From Leptospira ainlahdjerensis (lineage in GTDB: Bacteria > Spirochaetota > Leptospiria > Leptospirales > Leptospiraceae): a DNA stretch of 64,000 nucleotides. The stretch lies in NCBI RefSeq assembly GCF_016919175.1, contig NZ_JAFFPU010000063.1, positions 1 to 64,000 on the forward strand, in the 5' to 3' direction. Shown here one piece after another: positions 45,075-55,117 of this stretch (positions are counted from its first letter, which is position 1; each line of letters begins with the position of its first letter). The notes below the pieces were generated by a model, which saw nothing but the letters and a program-made list of their open reading frames with translations, had not been told where the DNA came from and ran no database searches. The position numbers were made by a program, and so were the translations under genes.

Positions 45075-45901
45075 ATCACTTCTCTGTATTGGTGTTCTTG
45101 GGATGAAAAAATTTCTTTGGCTAGGTAGAGATTGTCTTCTTGTTCCGGATGAAAGGAAAACCTAAAATATCGAAACGCCGCTCGCATCGTCAAAGGCAAA
45201 ATCTTCTCCTTTGTAAAGAGAAGCTGAAACAATTCTTTCTGAGTTTGAATTCGAAAAAGAATTCCATCCTGCCAGAGAAAAAGTAAGACCGCGACAAACG
45301 TAAACATAAAAAATATGGCGGACGCGATACACATTCCCACGATTCGAATCCAATAACTTTGAGTGACCTCTTTCAACACGTCAAAGGCAGCCGACTTGTG
45401 TTCCAATTCTTCGGCCGCGTGCCATTCGAAAAGTCTTCTCATTTCCGGATGAGCCGGTTTGAGAAGTCCGCTTCGTAATCCCAGATCCGCGACAAGAGAC
45501 GTGTAGTGCTCCAACCCCGCAACTGCGGCCAGATTCATTTTTTCGGAGAAAAGTTTCTCCAAAAGGCCGAAGGCAAACCAAACCACAAAATTCATAAAAC
45601 CTTCGAAACGATATCCTTGGTCTTTGAGATTCTCCCAGAATTTTTTGTGTTCTCCCGCGTGTTGCGCCTCTTGACCAACGAAAGCGATCGCGTTTCTTTT
45701 CACCTTTCCCTCTTTGAGCTTGGGAATGTATTTCTGAATCGTTCGAATAAAGTATTTTTCTCCTTCCGGAAAAAGGATCGTCCACGCGTTCAAAACATGA
45801 GTAAGGGAAGCGTTTCCTCCACACCAGTGTTTCGGGACGTCCTTTGAAAATTGAAATCGGGGCTTTCGAACCGGATAGTCCGGCTTTTCGATTTGGTTCA
45901 T
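45071..45901 (-). CDS. Putative metal-dependent hydrolase (PF10118-type)
   Basis: A 276-residue protein similar to the PF10118 predicted metal-dependent hydrolases: HWCGGNASLTHVLNAWTILFPEGEKYFI at the start, then histidine/glutamate-rich helices (GQEAQHAGEHKKFWE, AVAGLEHYTS, WHAAEELEHKSAAFDV) that look like a ferritin-like di-metal site, and one hydrophobic helix near residues 190-215. The function is not established. It is followed, with a 4-base overlap, by the SDR gene, an arrangement that suggests a lipid or hydrocarbon oxidation pathway (inferred). Confidence 0.82.
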   Translation of the reverse strand: MNQIEKPDYPVRKPRFQFSKDVPKHWCGGNASLTHVLNAWTILFPEGEKYFIRTIQKYIPKLKEGKVKRNAIAFVGQEAQHAGEHKKFWENLKDQGYRFEGFMNFVVWFAFGLLEKLFSEKMNLAAVAGLEHYTSLVADLGLRSGLLKPAHPEMRRLFEWHAAEELEHKSAAFDVLKEVTQSYWIRIVGMCIASAIFFMFTFVAVLLFLWQDGILFRIQTQKELFQLLFTKEKILPLTMRAAFRYFRFSFHPEQEDNLYLAKEIFSSQEHQYREVI

Positions 45902-45925
45902 TATTCTTCCGTAATTATTATTATT

Positions 45926-45939
45926 TTGGAATATTCTAA
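45926..45939. promoter_or_regulatory. Palindrome before the hydrolase-SDR operon
   Basis: TTGGAATATTCTAA lies 25 nt upstream of the ATG at 45901, near the expected promoter. It shares the GAATATTC core with palindromes at 384, 8434 and 18627. Confidence 0.25.
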
Positions 45940-45990
45940 GTTCAGAATTGACTTTTTTCTATAGTAAGATTCATTTCCGGAAAATCTCCG

Positions 45991-46012
45991 CGGATGGAAC
46001 CGTTCCCATCCG
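45991..46012 (-). terminator. Hairpin after the M24 gene
   Basis: CGGATGG and CCATCCG pair (7 bp) around an 8-base loop just beyond the M24 stop codon at 46016. Read on the minus strand it is followed a few bases later by ATTTTC, so it is a modest intrinsic terminator. Confidence 0.45.
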
Positions 46013-46015
46013 GTT

Positions 46016-46984
46016 TTACGCAGCGCCGACTCGGAGTTTGGTTGTCTTTTTTGTCTTCGGAAGAACCTTTTTTAATTTTGCAATCCGTTCCTCTTCTTCC
46101 CAGAAACGAACGTGAGGAAGATTTTCATCCAGCCAGAACGCTTCCGTATCGCTTACGACTAAAATTTCTTCCCATTTCACTCCGAAACTTTCTTCGGCTC
46201 TCGAACCAAAATGAATCTTTCCGATATGCGGTTCGACGGCCCAGAGCCCCGCGTCCACTTTCGATTTCGTAAATTCTCCCCAAAGAGGAGAAGCGTTGGA
46301 GGAAGGTGCAAAGATCCCTTTGAGAATTTGAGGAACCAGATAAAGAAAAGTCTGAGGCGGAAAACCGAGAAGTCTTCCCGCCGGAAAACTCGAGGCCGGA
46401 ACTTTTCCTACTTTATGACCCAAAACTCCGTTGGGATAAATCGTATGACAATTGGAATAACCGAGATCGTGGATGAGATCGTCGCAGGCTTGATAGATCT
46501 CGCCCATGTTTTTTTCAGCGAGAACCAATTCTAAGATAAGAGTTCTAAATTCTTTTAGATCCTTGCGTCCCTGCTCTACTTCCGCGTTTTTTCCAAATGA
46601 AAAAGAATATCCCACGTCGGCGGTCACACCCCTCACGTTAGGCGCAACGTCCAAGATCACAGCCATTCCCTCTTTTAACTTTCGATCGGAAGGTTGAAAC
46701 TGAAATCCAAAGTGAGGAAGAAGTCCGTCTCCTCCGATTCGTTTCCAAGTGAGAGGCCTTCTGAATCCTCGAAAGCAGGTACGGTCTCCGAACCACGCAA
46801 ATCCGTAATGAAAGAAATTCTTTCCGCCCTTTTCGTAGATATAAGAATCGATCAGAGAAGCCGCGGTTTTTTCGGTCATCCCTTCTACGAGGCGTTCGCG
46901 GACCCACTCCACCGCATCGTATGCAAGTTTTTGCACATTCTTAAAATCGTTTAGATCCGCAGATGTATAATACTCACGAGACAT
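46016..46984 (-). CDS. M24 family metallopeptidase (aminopeptidase P-like)
   Basis: A 322-residue pita-bread-fold peptidase of the M24 family. Metal ligands are visible: two Asp spaced 11 apart in ILDVAPNVRGVTADVGYS, His in LGHKVG, Glu in WAVEPH and Glu in KWEEILVVSDTEAFWL. It lacks the usual N-terminal creatinase domain, so it is shorter than PepP. M24 members include methionine and Xaa-Pro aminopeptidases and prolidases; some relatives lack peptidase activity. It is probably monocistronic. Confidence 0.85.
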   Translation of the reverse strand: MSREYYTSADLNDFKNVQKLAYDAVEWVRERLVEGMTEKTAASLIDSYIYEKGGKNFFHYGFAWFGDRTCFRGFRRPLTWKRIGGDGLLPHFGFQFQPSDRKLKEGMAVILDVAPNVRGVTADVGYSFSFGKNAEVEQGRKDLKEFRTLILELVLAEKNMGEIYQACDDLIHDLGYSNCHTIYPNGVLGHKVGKVPASSFPAGRLLGFPPQTFLYLVPQILKGIFAPSSNASPLWGEFTKSKVDAGLWAVEPHIGKIHFGSRAEESFGVKWEEILVVSDTEAFWLDENLPHVRFWEEEERIAKLKKVLPKTKKTTKLRVGAA

Positions 46985-47083
46985 TCTTCCTCTCCTTTCG
47001 AACTCTTGGACGCCGGTTCGGTTTGGAGATTTTAACGCATGTTACAGGAGTATTCGTCCGATCTTATGATTTCCGACCGATTT

Positions 47084-48181
47084 TTAGATTTTTTTTCTCC
47101 ACTCCGCCGGTGTCATTCCCGCGATTTTTAAGAATTGTGCGTTGAACGTGGACTTCGTATTAAAACCGACTTCGAATCCGATCGAAAGAATCGTCTTTTC
47201 CGGTTCTTCCAGAAGCATCTTTTGGGCCTCTTTTACTCGGAATCCGTTGACGAACTCATTGAAATTCCTCTCATACGTTTCGTTGAGAATCCTGGAAAGT
47301 TGATGTGGTGTGATCAGAAGTTTTTCGGCCAGATCTTGCATCCGCAATTCTTCTTCCTGATAAATTTTTTCCACTTCCATGAGTTCGGTCAATCGGGCGC
47401 GAATCGCTTCCAAGTTGATTCCACCGAGTTGTGTTTTCTCGTATCTCTTCTGTTGTAATTCTAACTTTAGAGAATTGAAAAAGTTCGGATATCGCGCCGT
47501 GAACACGAAGACGAGACCGTTTCCGAACGTCATTAGAATCGATGCGAACGCGAAAAGTTTCGGAAAATCCAAATAGAATCCGATCCCGGAAAGCTGTACC
47601 GAAACGATCGTGATGAGAAGAATCCAAGACGCGAGCTTCGAAAGATGAAAGTCGATTTCCCGAAAGGATTTCCAAAAAAGATAAACCGAATAAAAACAAT
47701 AGAGTGTTAGGTGAAGATATCCGATTCCGATCAGTAGAGAAATCGGGCTTTTATCTCGATGAATAAAAGCGTCCTGAAGCAGTTCCTTCCTCGAATCCAA
47801 GGGGAAAAGAAAAAAAATCAACTCGCAAAGAATCGCGAGATATGCCGGAAAAAAATGTCTCCTTAGAGGGATTTTTTTCTCCAGTGCAAATTCTAACATT
47901 CTTCCCAAAACGAGAAGTAGCGCCGGGCCCATCGCGAGAAGTGAGGAAAAAAAGAACATCCAGAGAAACGGATAAGTTTCCGTTCCTGGAATCGAAACAA
48001 ATCCGATCCGAGATTCCACCGAGGCCAGGAGAAGAGCCAAGAAAAACATCCCGGTAAATTCTTCTCCGCGCTTGTGTTTGGCTAACTCGACGAAAAAAAG
48101 AAGAATACAATATCCGGGACCGAGTTGGATCAAAAATTGGAGGCCGAGCCAGATTAAGTCCGGAGTGAAATTCGGGTACAT
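47084..48181 (-). CDS. Membrane-anchored AraC-family regulator
   Basis: A 365-residue protein with about seven hydrophobic helices in its first 230 residues, followed by a cytoplasmic AraC-type DNA-binding domain (ELRMQDLAEKLLITPHQLSRILNET, then VGFNTKSTFNAQFLKIAGMTPAEWR). Such membrane AraC regulators recur in Leptospira. It is divergent from the citrate-synthase-like gene, with about 116 nt between starts, and may control it or itself. Confidence 0.88.
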   Translation of the reverse strand: MYPNFTPDLIWLGLQFLIQLGPGYCILLFFVELAKHKRGEEFTGMFFLALLLASVESRIGFVSIPGTETYPFLWMFFFSSLLAMGPALLLVLGRMLEFALEKKIPLRRHFFPAYLAILCELIFFLFPLDSRKELLQDAFIHRDKSPISLLIGIGYLHLTLYCFYSVYLFWKSFREIDFHLSKLASWILLITIVSVQLSGIGFYLDFPKLFAFASILMTFGNGLVFVFTARYPNFFNSLKLELQQKRYEKTQLGGINLEAIRARLTELMEVEKIYQEEELRMQDLAEKLLITPHQLSRILNETYERNFNEFVNGFRVKEAQKMLLEEPEKTILSIGFEVGFNTKSTFNAQFLKIAGMTPAEWRKKI

Positions 48182-48284
48182 AGGAAATGCGAGAAGGAAA
48201 GCCGACCCCGAAGTTTTGTCCAGAAGAAACGGGAAAAATCAACGTTCCCGAAATTAGAAGAATTGACGCATACCATTCTCTAAG

Positions 48285-49578
<1,294 letters not shown>

Positions 49579-49584
49579 ACGACG

Positions 49585-49968
49585 ATGCAAAACCCGAGAG
49601 GGAAAGACTGGCTCGCCCAAGCCGAAAGAGATTTGGAATGGGCGGAAGCTTCTTTGCAATCGGGTTTCTTTGCGCAGACGTGTTTTGTCTGCCAACAAGT
49701 GGGAGAAAAAACTCTCAATGCTCTTGCTTATTTTCGCGGTGCTGATCTCGTAAAATCAAATTCCGTAAAGACGATCGCAAAAGAGCTGAACGAAAACGGA
49801 GAAATCGAATCCATCGGACAAAAATTAGATTTGTATTATATTCCCACTCGTTACCCCGATGCGTTTACGGACGGAGCGCCGTTCGAATACTTTGAAGAAT
49901 CACAGGCGAAAGAAGCCGTCGTATTTGCGGAAACATTGATTCGCATCGTAAAAGAAAAACTCAAATGA
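49585..49968 (+). CDS. HEPN-domain protein
   Basis: A 127-residue helical protein of the HEPN family: WLAQAERDLEWAEASL, FVCQQVGEKTLNAL and YIPTRYPDAF are characteristic. HEPN-MNT pairs are known as toxin-antitoxin modules in which the toxin uses an Rx4-6H motif. This protein has no histidine at all, so it cannot be that kind of RNase; it belongs to the RYPD subgroup. It starts 6 nt after the citrate-synthase-like stop and overlaps the nucleotidyltransferase gene by four bases. Confidence 0.86.
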   Translation: MQNPRGKDWLAQAERDLEWAEASLQSGFFAQTCFVCQQVGEKTLNALAYFRGADLVKSNSVKTIAKELNENGEIESIGQKLDLYYIPTRYPDAFTDGAPFEYFEESQAKEAVVFAETLIRIVKEKLK

Positions 49969-50300
49969 GCGTGATCGTTTTTCCAAAAAGAAATCCTCTC
50001 GACGGAATGAGTCGAGAAGAATTGATCCAAAATATTCAATCTGCCCTTCGGGAAAAAGTAATCAAGACGTTTCTATTCGGAAGCGTCGCAAGAAATTCCG
50101 CACACGCTTATAGCGATGTCGATTTGATCGTGATTACGAAAACGGATCTTCCCTTTTTAAAAAGACAAGAACTCTTGCAAATTCCTGTCGAATGGAACTT
50201 ATTCGTTTATACGGAAGAAGAATGGGAGAAGATCCGAGAACAAAGTCAATATCCCGGTTTTTGGAAAACGGTCTTCGCAGAGATGATTCCAATTTTGTAA
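49965..50300 (+). CDS. Minimal nucleotidyltransferase (MNT) of a HEPN-MNT pair
   Basis: A 111-residue nucleotidyltransferase with GS (39-40) and DVD (Asp51, Asp53) that bind metal. The third acidic position, usually Asp in a V-D-L-x-V-Y context, appears to be Asn78 (EWNLFVYTEEEW), so activity may be reduced. MNT partners are known to AMPylate HEPN toxins in some systems. It is coupled to the HEPN gene and co-oriented with the citrate-synthase-like gene, so all three may form one transcript. Confidence 0.86.
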   Translation: MSVIVFPKRNPLDGMSREELIQNIQSALREKVIKTFLFGSVARNSAHAYSDVDLIVITKTDLPFLKRQELLQIPVEWNLFVYTEEEWEKIREQSQYPGFWKTVFAEMIPIL

Positions 50301-50712
50301 TATACTTCTTTCCAAGGAAGTTTCGATTTTGATTCCTATATCCCGAACGTGGATCCAAAAAAGTTCGGATCTCTTCATATCCGTCTGTTTTGGTAAAGAA
50401 TACGAAAAGAAGATTCTAAAAGTTTCAATTCTACCTTCTATCGATTCGAAAAAATGGAAAGATTCCATTTTCAAAGCGGACCGTTTCAAAATTCGCCTCT
50501 TTTACTCTACATTCAGTTTGATACAAACGGCATAGATTCGTTCTAAAAGCCGCGGCAAGAAATCCTCGAAGGAGATTTCCATATGAAATCGGCGCGTCCC
50601 CCTTTCCACTCTTCTCCCGATCGAACAATATTTTCCTGAGAACAGCCCCTTTTTTCAAGACGTTTCGTTCGTTTTCTTCTATCATTCAAAGATCTTTTAT
50701 TCGAGAGGTCCT
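50301..50712. other. Noncoding gap of about 410 bases
   Basis: No convincing gene or strong repeat. A short imperfect stem (ACTTC/GAAGT) at about 50305-50322 follows the MNT stop and could act as a weak terminator. Promoter signals for the DUF3703 gene are not clear; GAGAGG precedes its ATG. Confidence 0.45.
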
Positions 50713-51114
50713 ATGAATTTTAGAATGCCGAAACATTTCAAAGCAGCTTACAGACAAGAACTGGATTCCTATCGTTTCAATCTCAAAGAGAAGAATTGGG
50801 ATAAAGCTTGGAAATTTCTGGAGAGGGCTCACCTGATCGGTCAATATCATCCGGTTCCGCATACCGGGATTCATTTTCGAATGCTCGTCTTTGCAACTCG
50901 GAGGGCTGACTGGAGAGAGTTTTTGGGTCAGCTCTTGCGGGTTTCCGTCGGTGGTTTTGGTTCTCTTTTCAATCGGGTTCCGGTCGGAAATACGGGCGGG
51001 GCGAATGTTCCGATCCTTGCTTCCCTTCCTCTTCCGGAAGATTTGCGGGAACTCCTCGCAAACGCTGACACTTCGGGAAAGGGTTTGTCCGGTCTGAAAG
51101 AAAAGGTTTCCTGA
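50713..51114 (+). CDS. DUF3703 family protein
   Basis: A 133-residue soluble protein resembling the DUF3703 family: LKEKNWDKAWKFLERAHLIGQYHPVPHTGIHFRML is the usual histidine-containing core, followed by GNTGGANVPILASLPLPEDL. The role is not established; the histidines could bind metal. It has no signal peptide. It appears to be transcribed alone, with GAGAGG before the ATG. Confidence 0.8.
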   Translation: MNFRMPKHFKAAYRQELDSYRFNLKEKNWDKAWKFLERAHLIGQYHPVPHTGIHFRMLVFATRRADWREFLGQLLRVSVGGFGSLFNRVPVGNTGGANVPILASLPLPEDLRELLANADTSGKGLSGLKEKVS

Positions 51115-51160
51115 AAAAAGTTTTAAAAACGGGGTTTAGAATGAAAATCCGAATTTTCGG

Positions 51161-51290
51161 GGGAGTTCCCACGTTTCTTGGGAGATCAAAGTGTTTCTGA
51201 AGATTTCGAAAAAGTAGGAACTCACACTTTTCTCGGAGAAGGTGCCGCTTTCAAAGCAAAGCCTCAAAGCGAAAAACGGGGAGTTCCCAC
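51161..51290. repeat. Cluster of GGGAGTTCCCAC-type short repeats
   Basis: GGGAGTTCCCAC occurs at 51161, GTAGGAACTCACAC at 51214 and GGGGAGTTCCCAC at 51278. Related GAGTTCCTAC and GTAGGAATTCCTAC occur inside the two dispersed repeats at 13506 and 38161. No gene is visible in this 276-base gap. Confidence 0.5.
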
Positions 51291-51390
51291 AAATTTCACC
51301 TAAAAAAACGGCAAAAGCCGATGTACAAAAAAGACCGGCCAATCGCGTTTGCAACCGCCGGCTGAATAGGTTTCAATTCTGTAAGTCCAG

Positions 51391-52380
51391 TTAATTAGAC
51401 CTCTTCTTATCGGTCAACGCCTTCAAGAAAGTCGCAATTGACTTTGTATCGGAATCCGAGAGATCCTTACCGAGTTGAAGATGAGCCATTTTTTTGACGG
51501 CTTCTTCCAGAGAAGCGACTTTCCCGTCATGAAAATAAGGACCGGTAATCGCAATATTTCTAAGAGACGGAACTTTAAAAACAAAAGCATCGGCCGGATT
51601 CTTTGTAACCGCAACGCGGCCTTTGTCGGTGGTATTTTCATAAGGATTCACCTGACCTAATTTTCGGAAAGAGTTACCGCCAAAAAGAGGACCCACGTGA
51701 CAAGCCGTACAACCGGTCGCCAAAAACTTCTCCAGACCTTCTTGTTCTTCTGAAGAAAGAGCTCTGTGATCGCCTTTCTGAAAATCGTCAAACCGGTCTT
51801 TGGTAACGAGAGTTCTCTCGAAAGCGGCGATCGCACCGGCGAGATTTTCATAGGTAATTTTTTTATCATCCTTAGGATACGCTTTTGCAAAGAGGTCTTG
51901 GTATTCCGCAATCGCGCCGATTTTCTTTTCAACTTCGGCGGCGTTTGGCATCGCCATCTCTACGGGATTTAGAATCGGACCTTTCGCCTGTTCTTTCAAA
52001 TCCTTTGCTCTTCCATCCCAAAACTGAGCGATGTGAAAACCCGCGTTCAAAACGGTAGGAGAATTTCTATCCCCATTCTTCCCAAAGGCTCCCGGAGAAG
52101 TTGGAAGGTTATCCACACCGGCGCCCTTTCCGGCAACGTTGTGACAGGAGTTACAAGCCTGCGTGTCATTCGCAGAGAGCCTCTTTTCAAAGTATAACTT
52201 TTCTCCGAGTTGGATCAGTTCCGGAGTATCCCCTTCCCCACCCGGAACTTTTTCCGGAATGGTTCCGAAGATCTTTTTAGAATCTTCGATCAGCTTCTTC
52301 GTCTTTTCAGACGGCCCACAGGAAACCAAAACGACCCCGAGGAGCACCAAAAAAAGGGCCCCCAATGTAGATTTTTTCAT
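51391..52380 (-). CDS. Di-haem cytochrome c peroxidase lipoprotein
   Basis: A 329-residue bacterial cytochrome c peroxidase. The signal peptide ends LVSC (Cys21), so it is a lipoprotein. Haem motifs are CNSCH (76-80) and CTACH (224-228); QFWDGRAKDL and VPSLRNIAITGPYFHDG are family signatures. It detoxifies hydrogen peroxide outside the inner membrane. The promoter carries two PerR-like boxes, one between -35 and -10, so it is probably peroxide-inducible. A more distant paralogue is at 7392. Confidence 0.94.
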   Translation of the reverse strand: MKKSTLGALFLVLLGVVLVSCGPSEKTKKLIEDSKKIFGTIPEKVPGGEGDTPELIQLGEKLYFEKRLSANDTQACNSCHNVAGKGAGVDNLPTSPGAFGKNGDRNSPTVLNAGFHIAQFWDGRAKDLKEQAKGPILNPVEMAMPNAAEVEKKIGAIAEYQDLFAKAYPKDDKKITYENLAGAIAAFERTLVTKDRFDDFQKGDHRALSSEEQEGLEKFLATGCTACHVGPLFGGNSFRKLGQVNPYENTTDKGRVAVTKNPADAFVFKVPSLRNIAITGPYFHDGKVASLEEAVKKMAHLQLGKDLSDSDTKSIATFLKALTDKKRSN

Positions 52381-52403
52381 ACCAGTTCCTCTCTCTATTT
52401 AAT

Positions 52404-52453
52404 TTAGAATGATTCTAAAAATAGATTCTATTTAGAATCATTCTAAAAGACAA
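52404..52453 (-). promoter_or_regulatory. PerR/Fur-type boxes in the peroxidase promoter
   Basis: On the minus strand TTGTCT (52448-52453) and TAGAAT (52425-52430) are spaced by exactly 17 nt. The spacer holds a perfect 7-1-7 inverted repeat TTAGAATGATTCTAA (52432-52446). A second one (52404-52418) covers the expected start of transcription. The pattern matches the Fur/PerR box design TTAnAATnATTnTAA, and both placements should block RNA polymerase. Confidence 0.75.
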
Positions 52454-52460
52454 TTCTTTT

Positions 52461-53426
52461 TCAGATCTTCTTTCGCTTTTTCCTCTCAATCTGGAAGACC
52501 AGTCCCTGGGCGTTGATCTTAGAATCGAACCCGAGGAGCCTCTCTTCCCTTTCTCCGAAGGCAATTCCCTGAGTGGAAATTTCTCTTTCCAAATAAGAAC
52601 GAATTCTTCCCGTACAAAATTCCAAGAGAGGTTCTCCTTCCAGACCCGATCTTTCACCGGAGGAAAGAATATTTTGCATCGCGTGGAGACCTTGTTTCAT
52701 CTGGCGTGCGCCGGAAGGCAAATCTCTCCAAACCCCGAAGTGAGTCAGATACGCCTTATCCGCTCCCGTCGCAAGAATCGTGTCCACCGTATTCATCGCT
52801 TCCTCCGCGTCGAAATCGGTCGGAGTTGTGGAAGGATACAAGACGGGATTTTTGCCGACAGCAAATTCTCTATAACCCAGACCGAAAGAATCTCCGGTAA
52901 AAATTCCGTTACTCAGAGAGTCGTATATGCAAAAATGATGATTTGCGTGACCGCGTGTATAATAGAATTTGAATCTTCTTTTTCCCCATCGAATCTCTTC
53001 TCCGTCTTCGGGGCTTTTCACACGTTCCGCGGGAACGGGAACGATTTCACCGTAAAGTTTTTTGAAATTCTCCTCTCCGTAAACTTGGATCGAACTCTGG
53101 ATCAGCCTTTCGGGGGAAATCAGATGTTTCGCCGCTTTCGGGTGTGCGAGGATCGTAGCATTCGGACAGTGTTTTGCAAGAAGTCCGGTTCCACCCGCGT
53201 GATCGAGGTGAACATGAGTGACGATGATGTATTTTACTTCTTCGGGTTTGCGACCGGCCTTTGCCAATTCTTCTAAAAGGATCGGAACCGAGTGATTGGT
53301 ATTGTTTTCAACAAAAGCCGCTTCGTCCCCCTCCACGACGAGGTAAGCACAAGCGATACCGGGAGAAATGTAATCGCAGTCGATCGTAAACAATCCCCGA
53401 AAGGGTTCTTTTTCAAAAGACGGCAT
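52461..53426 (-). CDS. MBL-fold metallo-hydrolase
   Basis: A 321-residue metallo-beta-lactamase-fold protein with the metal motif HVHLDHAGG, further ligands in RGHANHH, TGDSFG and LTHFG. It has no signal peptide, so it is cytoplasmic. Family members hydrolyse thioesters, lactones or phosphoesters; the 210-310 segment is an extra helical domain. It lies upstream of the peroxidase gene on the same strand, but the peroxidase has its own promoter in the short gap between them. Confidence 0.86.
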   Translation of the reverse strand: MPSFEKEPFRGLFTIDCDYISPGIACAYLVVEGDEAAFVENNTNHSVPILLEELAKAGRKPEEVKYIIVTHVHLDHAGGTGLLAKHCPNATILAHPKAAKHLISPERLIQSSIQVYGEENFKKLYGEIVPVPAERVKSPEDGEEIRWGKRRFKFYYTRGHANHHFCIYDSLSNGIFTGDSFGLGYREFAVGKNPVLYPSTTPTDFDAEEAMNTVDTILATGADKAYLTHFGVWRDLPSGARQMKQGLHAMQNILSSGERSGLEGEPLLEFCTGRIRSYLEREISTQGIAFGEREERLLGFDSKINAQGLVFQIERKKRKKI

Positions 53427-53574
53427 AAAGATTCTCCTATTTCAGAATTGAAAATTGTCAAACAGACCGAGGTTCCACGGAAGCGACTAAAACAATATCG
53501 GGACTCGCCCGCAAGAGCAGGTCCACATCCCGCAGGGTGTTGCAAGCGCCCGACAAAGCTTATGACGCACTTCC

Positions 53575-54120
53575 ATTCTCTCCAATACCGCAATAGTCCA
53601 AACTTCTTTTTACCAATGGGTCTTCCTAAACGAACGATTCAAATTCCTTAATAAATGGAATGAGTTCAATCAATTCAATGGATAGATAAGAGAACACCCA
53701 TACCGGTAATTTCAAATGTTCTAAATAAGTAGAAGAAGTCTTTGAGCCTAAGCAATTCCATTCAGAACAAAGAGTCACAAACTCTCTCGTGAATACTTCT
53801 TTGTTAAAAGAAAAATACCACTCAGAAGAATTTTTGGGATTGAGAATAGATAATAGATTCTTACTGATCTGTGTATATTTATCGACGTCTAAGCGATGAT
53901 TTTTTTGAGTAAAACGATCCTTGCCGTTCGATAATTTAGGTTTAGGCGAAGAATGCAAAGAAGCTGGAATACACTTTAGAAATTTTTTTCTTACCGAAGC
54001 AGTAAAAAATGCTGCTACCTGGACGTTCCGGAGAGACGGGTTGGAGTGGGGATTTGCCGATGTGTGAAATGTAGGAAAGGAATATGCACCGGCCATGGGA
54101 AAAATTCTTAACATTCTCAA
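53575..54120 (-). pseudogene. Internally deleted transposase remnant (same IS as at 61249)
   Basis: The 5' part (53650-54120) matches the first part of the transposase at 61249-62484; 54051-54114 agrees in 62 of 64 bases with 62421-62484. Around 53650 the match jumps to the 3' end of the other copy (CGAATTCCTTT and CTTCTTACC-type sequence near 61265-61335), so about 700 bp of the middle is missing. The 164-codon open frame that remains has no complete catalytic domain. It is a dead derivative that could still be moved in trans. Confidence 0.75.
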
Positions 54121-54416
54121 TAGACAGTGTCAATAAGAATAATTCCATTCGATTTCTTTTTAGAATGTTGAAATGTGTTTCAAGGTCGGAGCGGTTTACA
54201 ATTCGGGAAGGATCACACAACAAAAGGTCTCAACATCTGTATCATGCACAATCTTCAAAATCGGCTTTGTTTCTATAGCCGCTTACGCTTCTCGAATTGA
54301 TCCTGAGCAATCACTCCAGAGTCAAACAACTCGCACCAGAATCGAAAGCTAATCAATTGAAAGAAACCTCGATTTTCAAAAATAATACAATTCACAAAAT
54401 GATCGAGAAGCAAAAT
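54121..54416. other. AT-rich gap beyond the IS remnant
   Basis: About 300 bases with no credible gene. The first 25 or so bases still resemble the flank of the second IS copy (GTCAATAAGAATAAT against GTCAATCATAATAAT), so the IS end probably lies near 54145. The remainder shows nothing recognisable. Confidence 0.4.
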
Positions 54417-55049
54417 TTATTTACCGAGTTTTGGCTTCTTTGAAAGTATCTCAATCGGATCCGTTTCTTTTTTATACTGATCGAATGAATATCCATTTTC
54501 CCATAGGAGGAAGGCATTCTCTGTTATGATTCGAGAACCAATTTTTGCGTAGGCCATTGATCTAATTTTTCTAACTAGTTTATTTGAAAATTTATTGATA
54601 ATTTCGGAATTCCATTTTTTTGAGAAAATACTCGTAAAATTAAATTCTTTCCATTTCTCAATCCTCTTAAATGAATTATGGTTTGTATGAGATTTTTTTA
54701 AATTCCCATCTTCACTTACACTTAAATATAACTGGATCATCCCTAACCCATCCGCGCTGTATCGAAATGTAGCTCCCTGGCATTTTTTGGGATCCAATCG
54801 TATTTTTGTCGGTTTAAACTTCGGACCACTTCCCTGGACATAAATATTCAAATGGATCGTATTCCATTTTTTATTATTTGGATAAGTTCTTTCAAACTCT
54901 TCAATGATTTCATTCGTATTAGAAAATAACTTGAGAGGCTTTTCATAGTCTGAATAAAGCTCGTAGATCAGACAGTTCTTTTCCTGGAATAAAAAATCGA
55001 GTATGATTCTATGATCTTCTACGGTTCCATACCAGTCGCAATTCGGCAT
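54417..55049 (-). CDS. Hypothetical protein
   Basis: A 210-residue soluble protein beginning MPNCDWYGTVEDHRIILDFLF. I recognise no family. It has no signal peptide or membrane helix and has several aromatic and lysine-rich stretches. AAGGAAATGG precedes the ATG. It stands first of three minus-strand genes of unknown function (54417-56509) in an AT-rich stretch between two IS remnants, a context common for accessory genes. Confidence 0.72.
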   Translation of the reverse strand: MPNCDWYGTVEDHRIILDFLFQEKNCLIYELYSDYEKPLKLFSNTNEIIEEFERTYPNNKKWNTIHLNIYVQGSGPKFKPTKIRLDPKKCQGATFRYSADGLGMIQLYLSVSEDGNLKKSHTNHNSFKRIEKWKEFNFTSIFSKKWNSEIINKFSNKLVRKIRSMAYAKIGSRIITENAFLLWENGYSFDQYKKETDPIEILSKKPKLGK

Positions 55050-55117
55050 TCCATTTCCTTAAAGTTCAATGATATTCTATCGGTATCTATATAACGTTGA
55101 TCAGTCCGTTCCCGAAC

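Noticed and set aside
53441..53574. Possible extra repeat element rich in CCGCAAG-type sequence
   Set aside because: No second copy is visible in the window, so it stays plain intergenic sequence.
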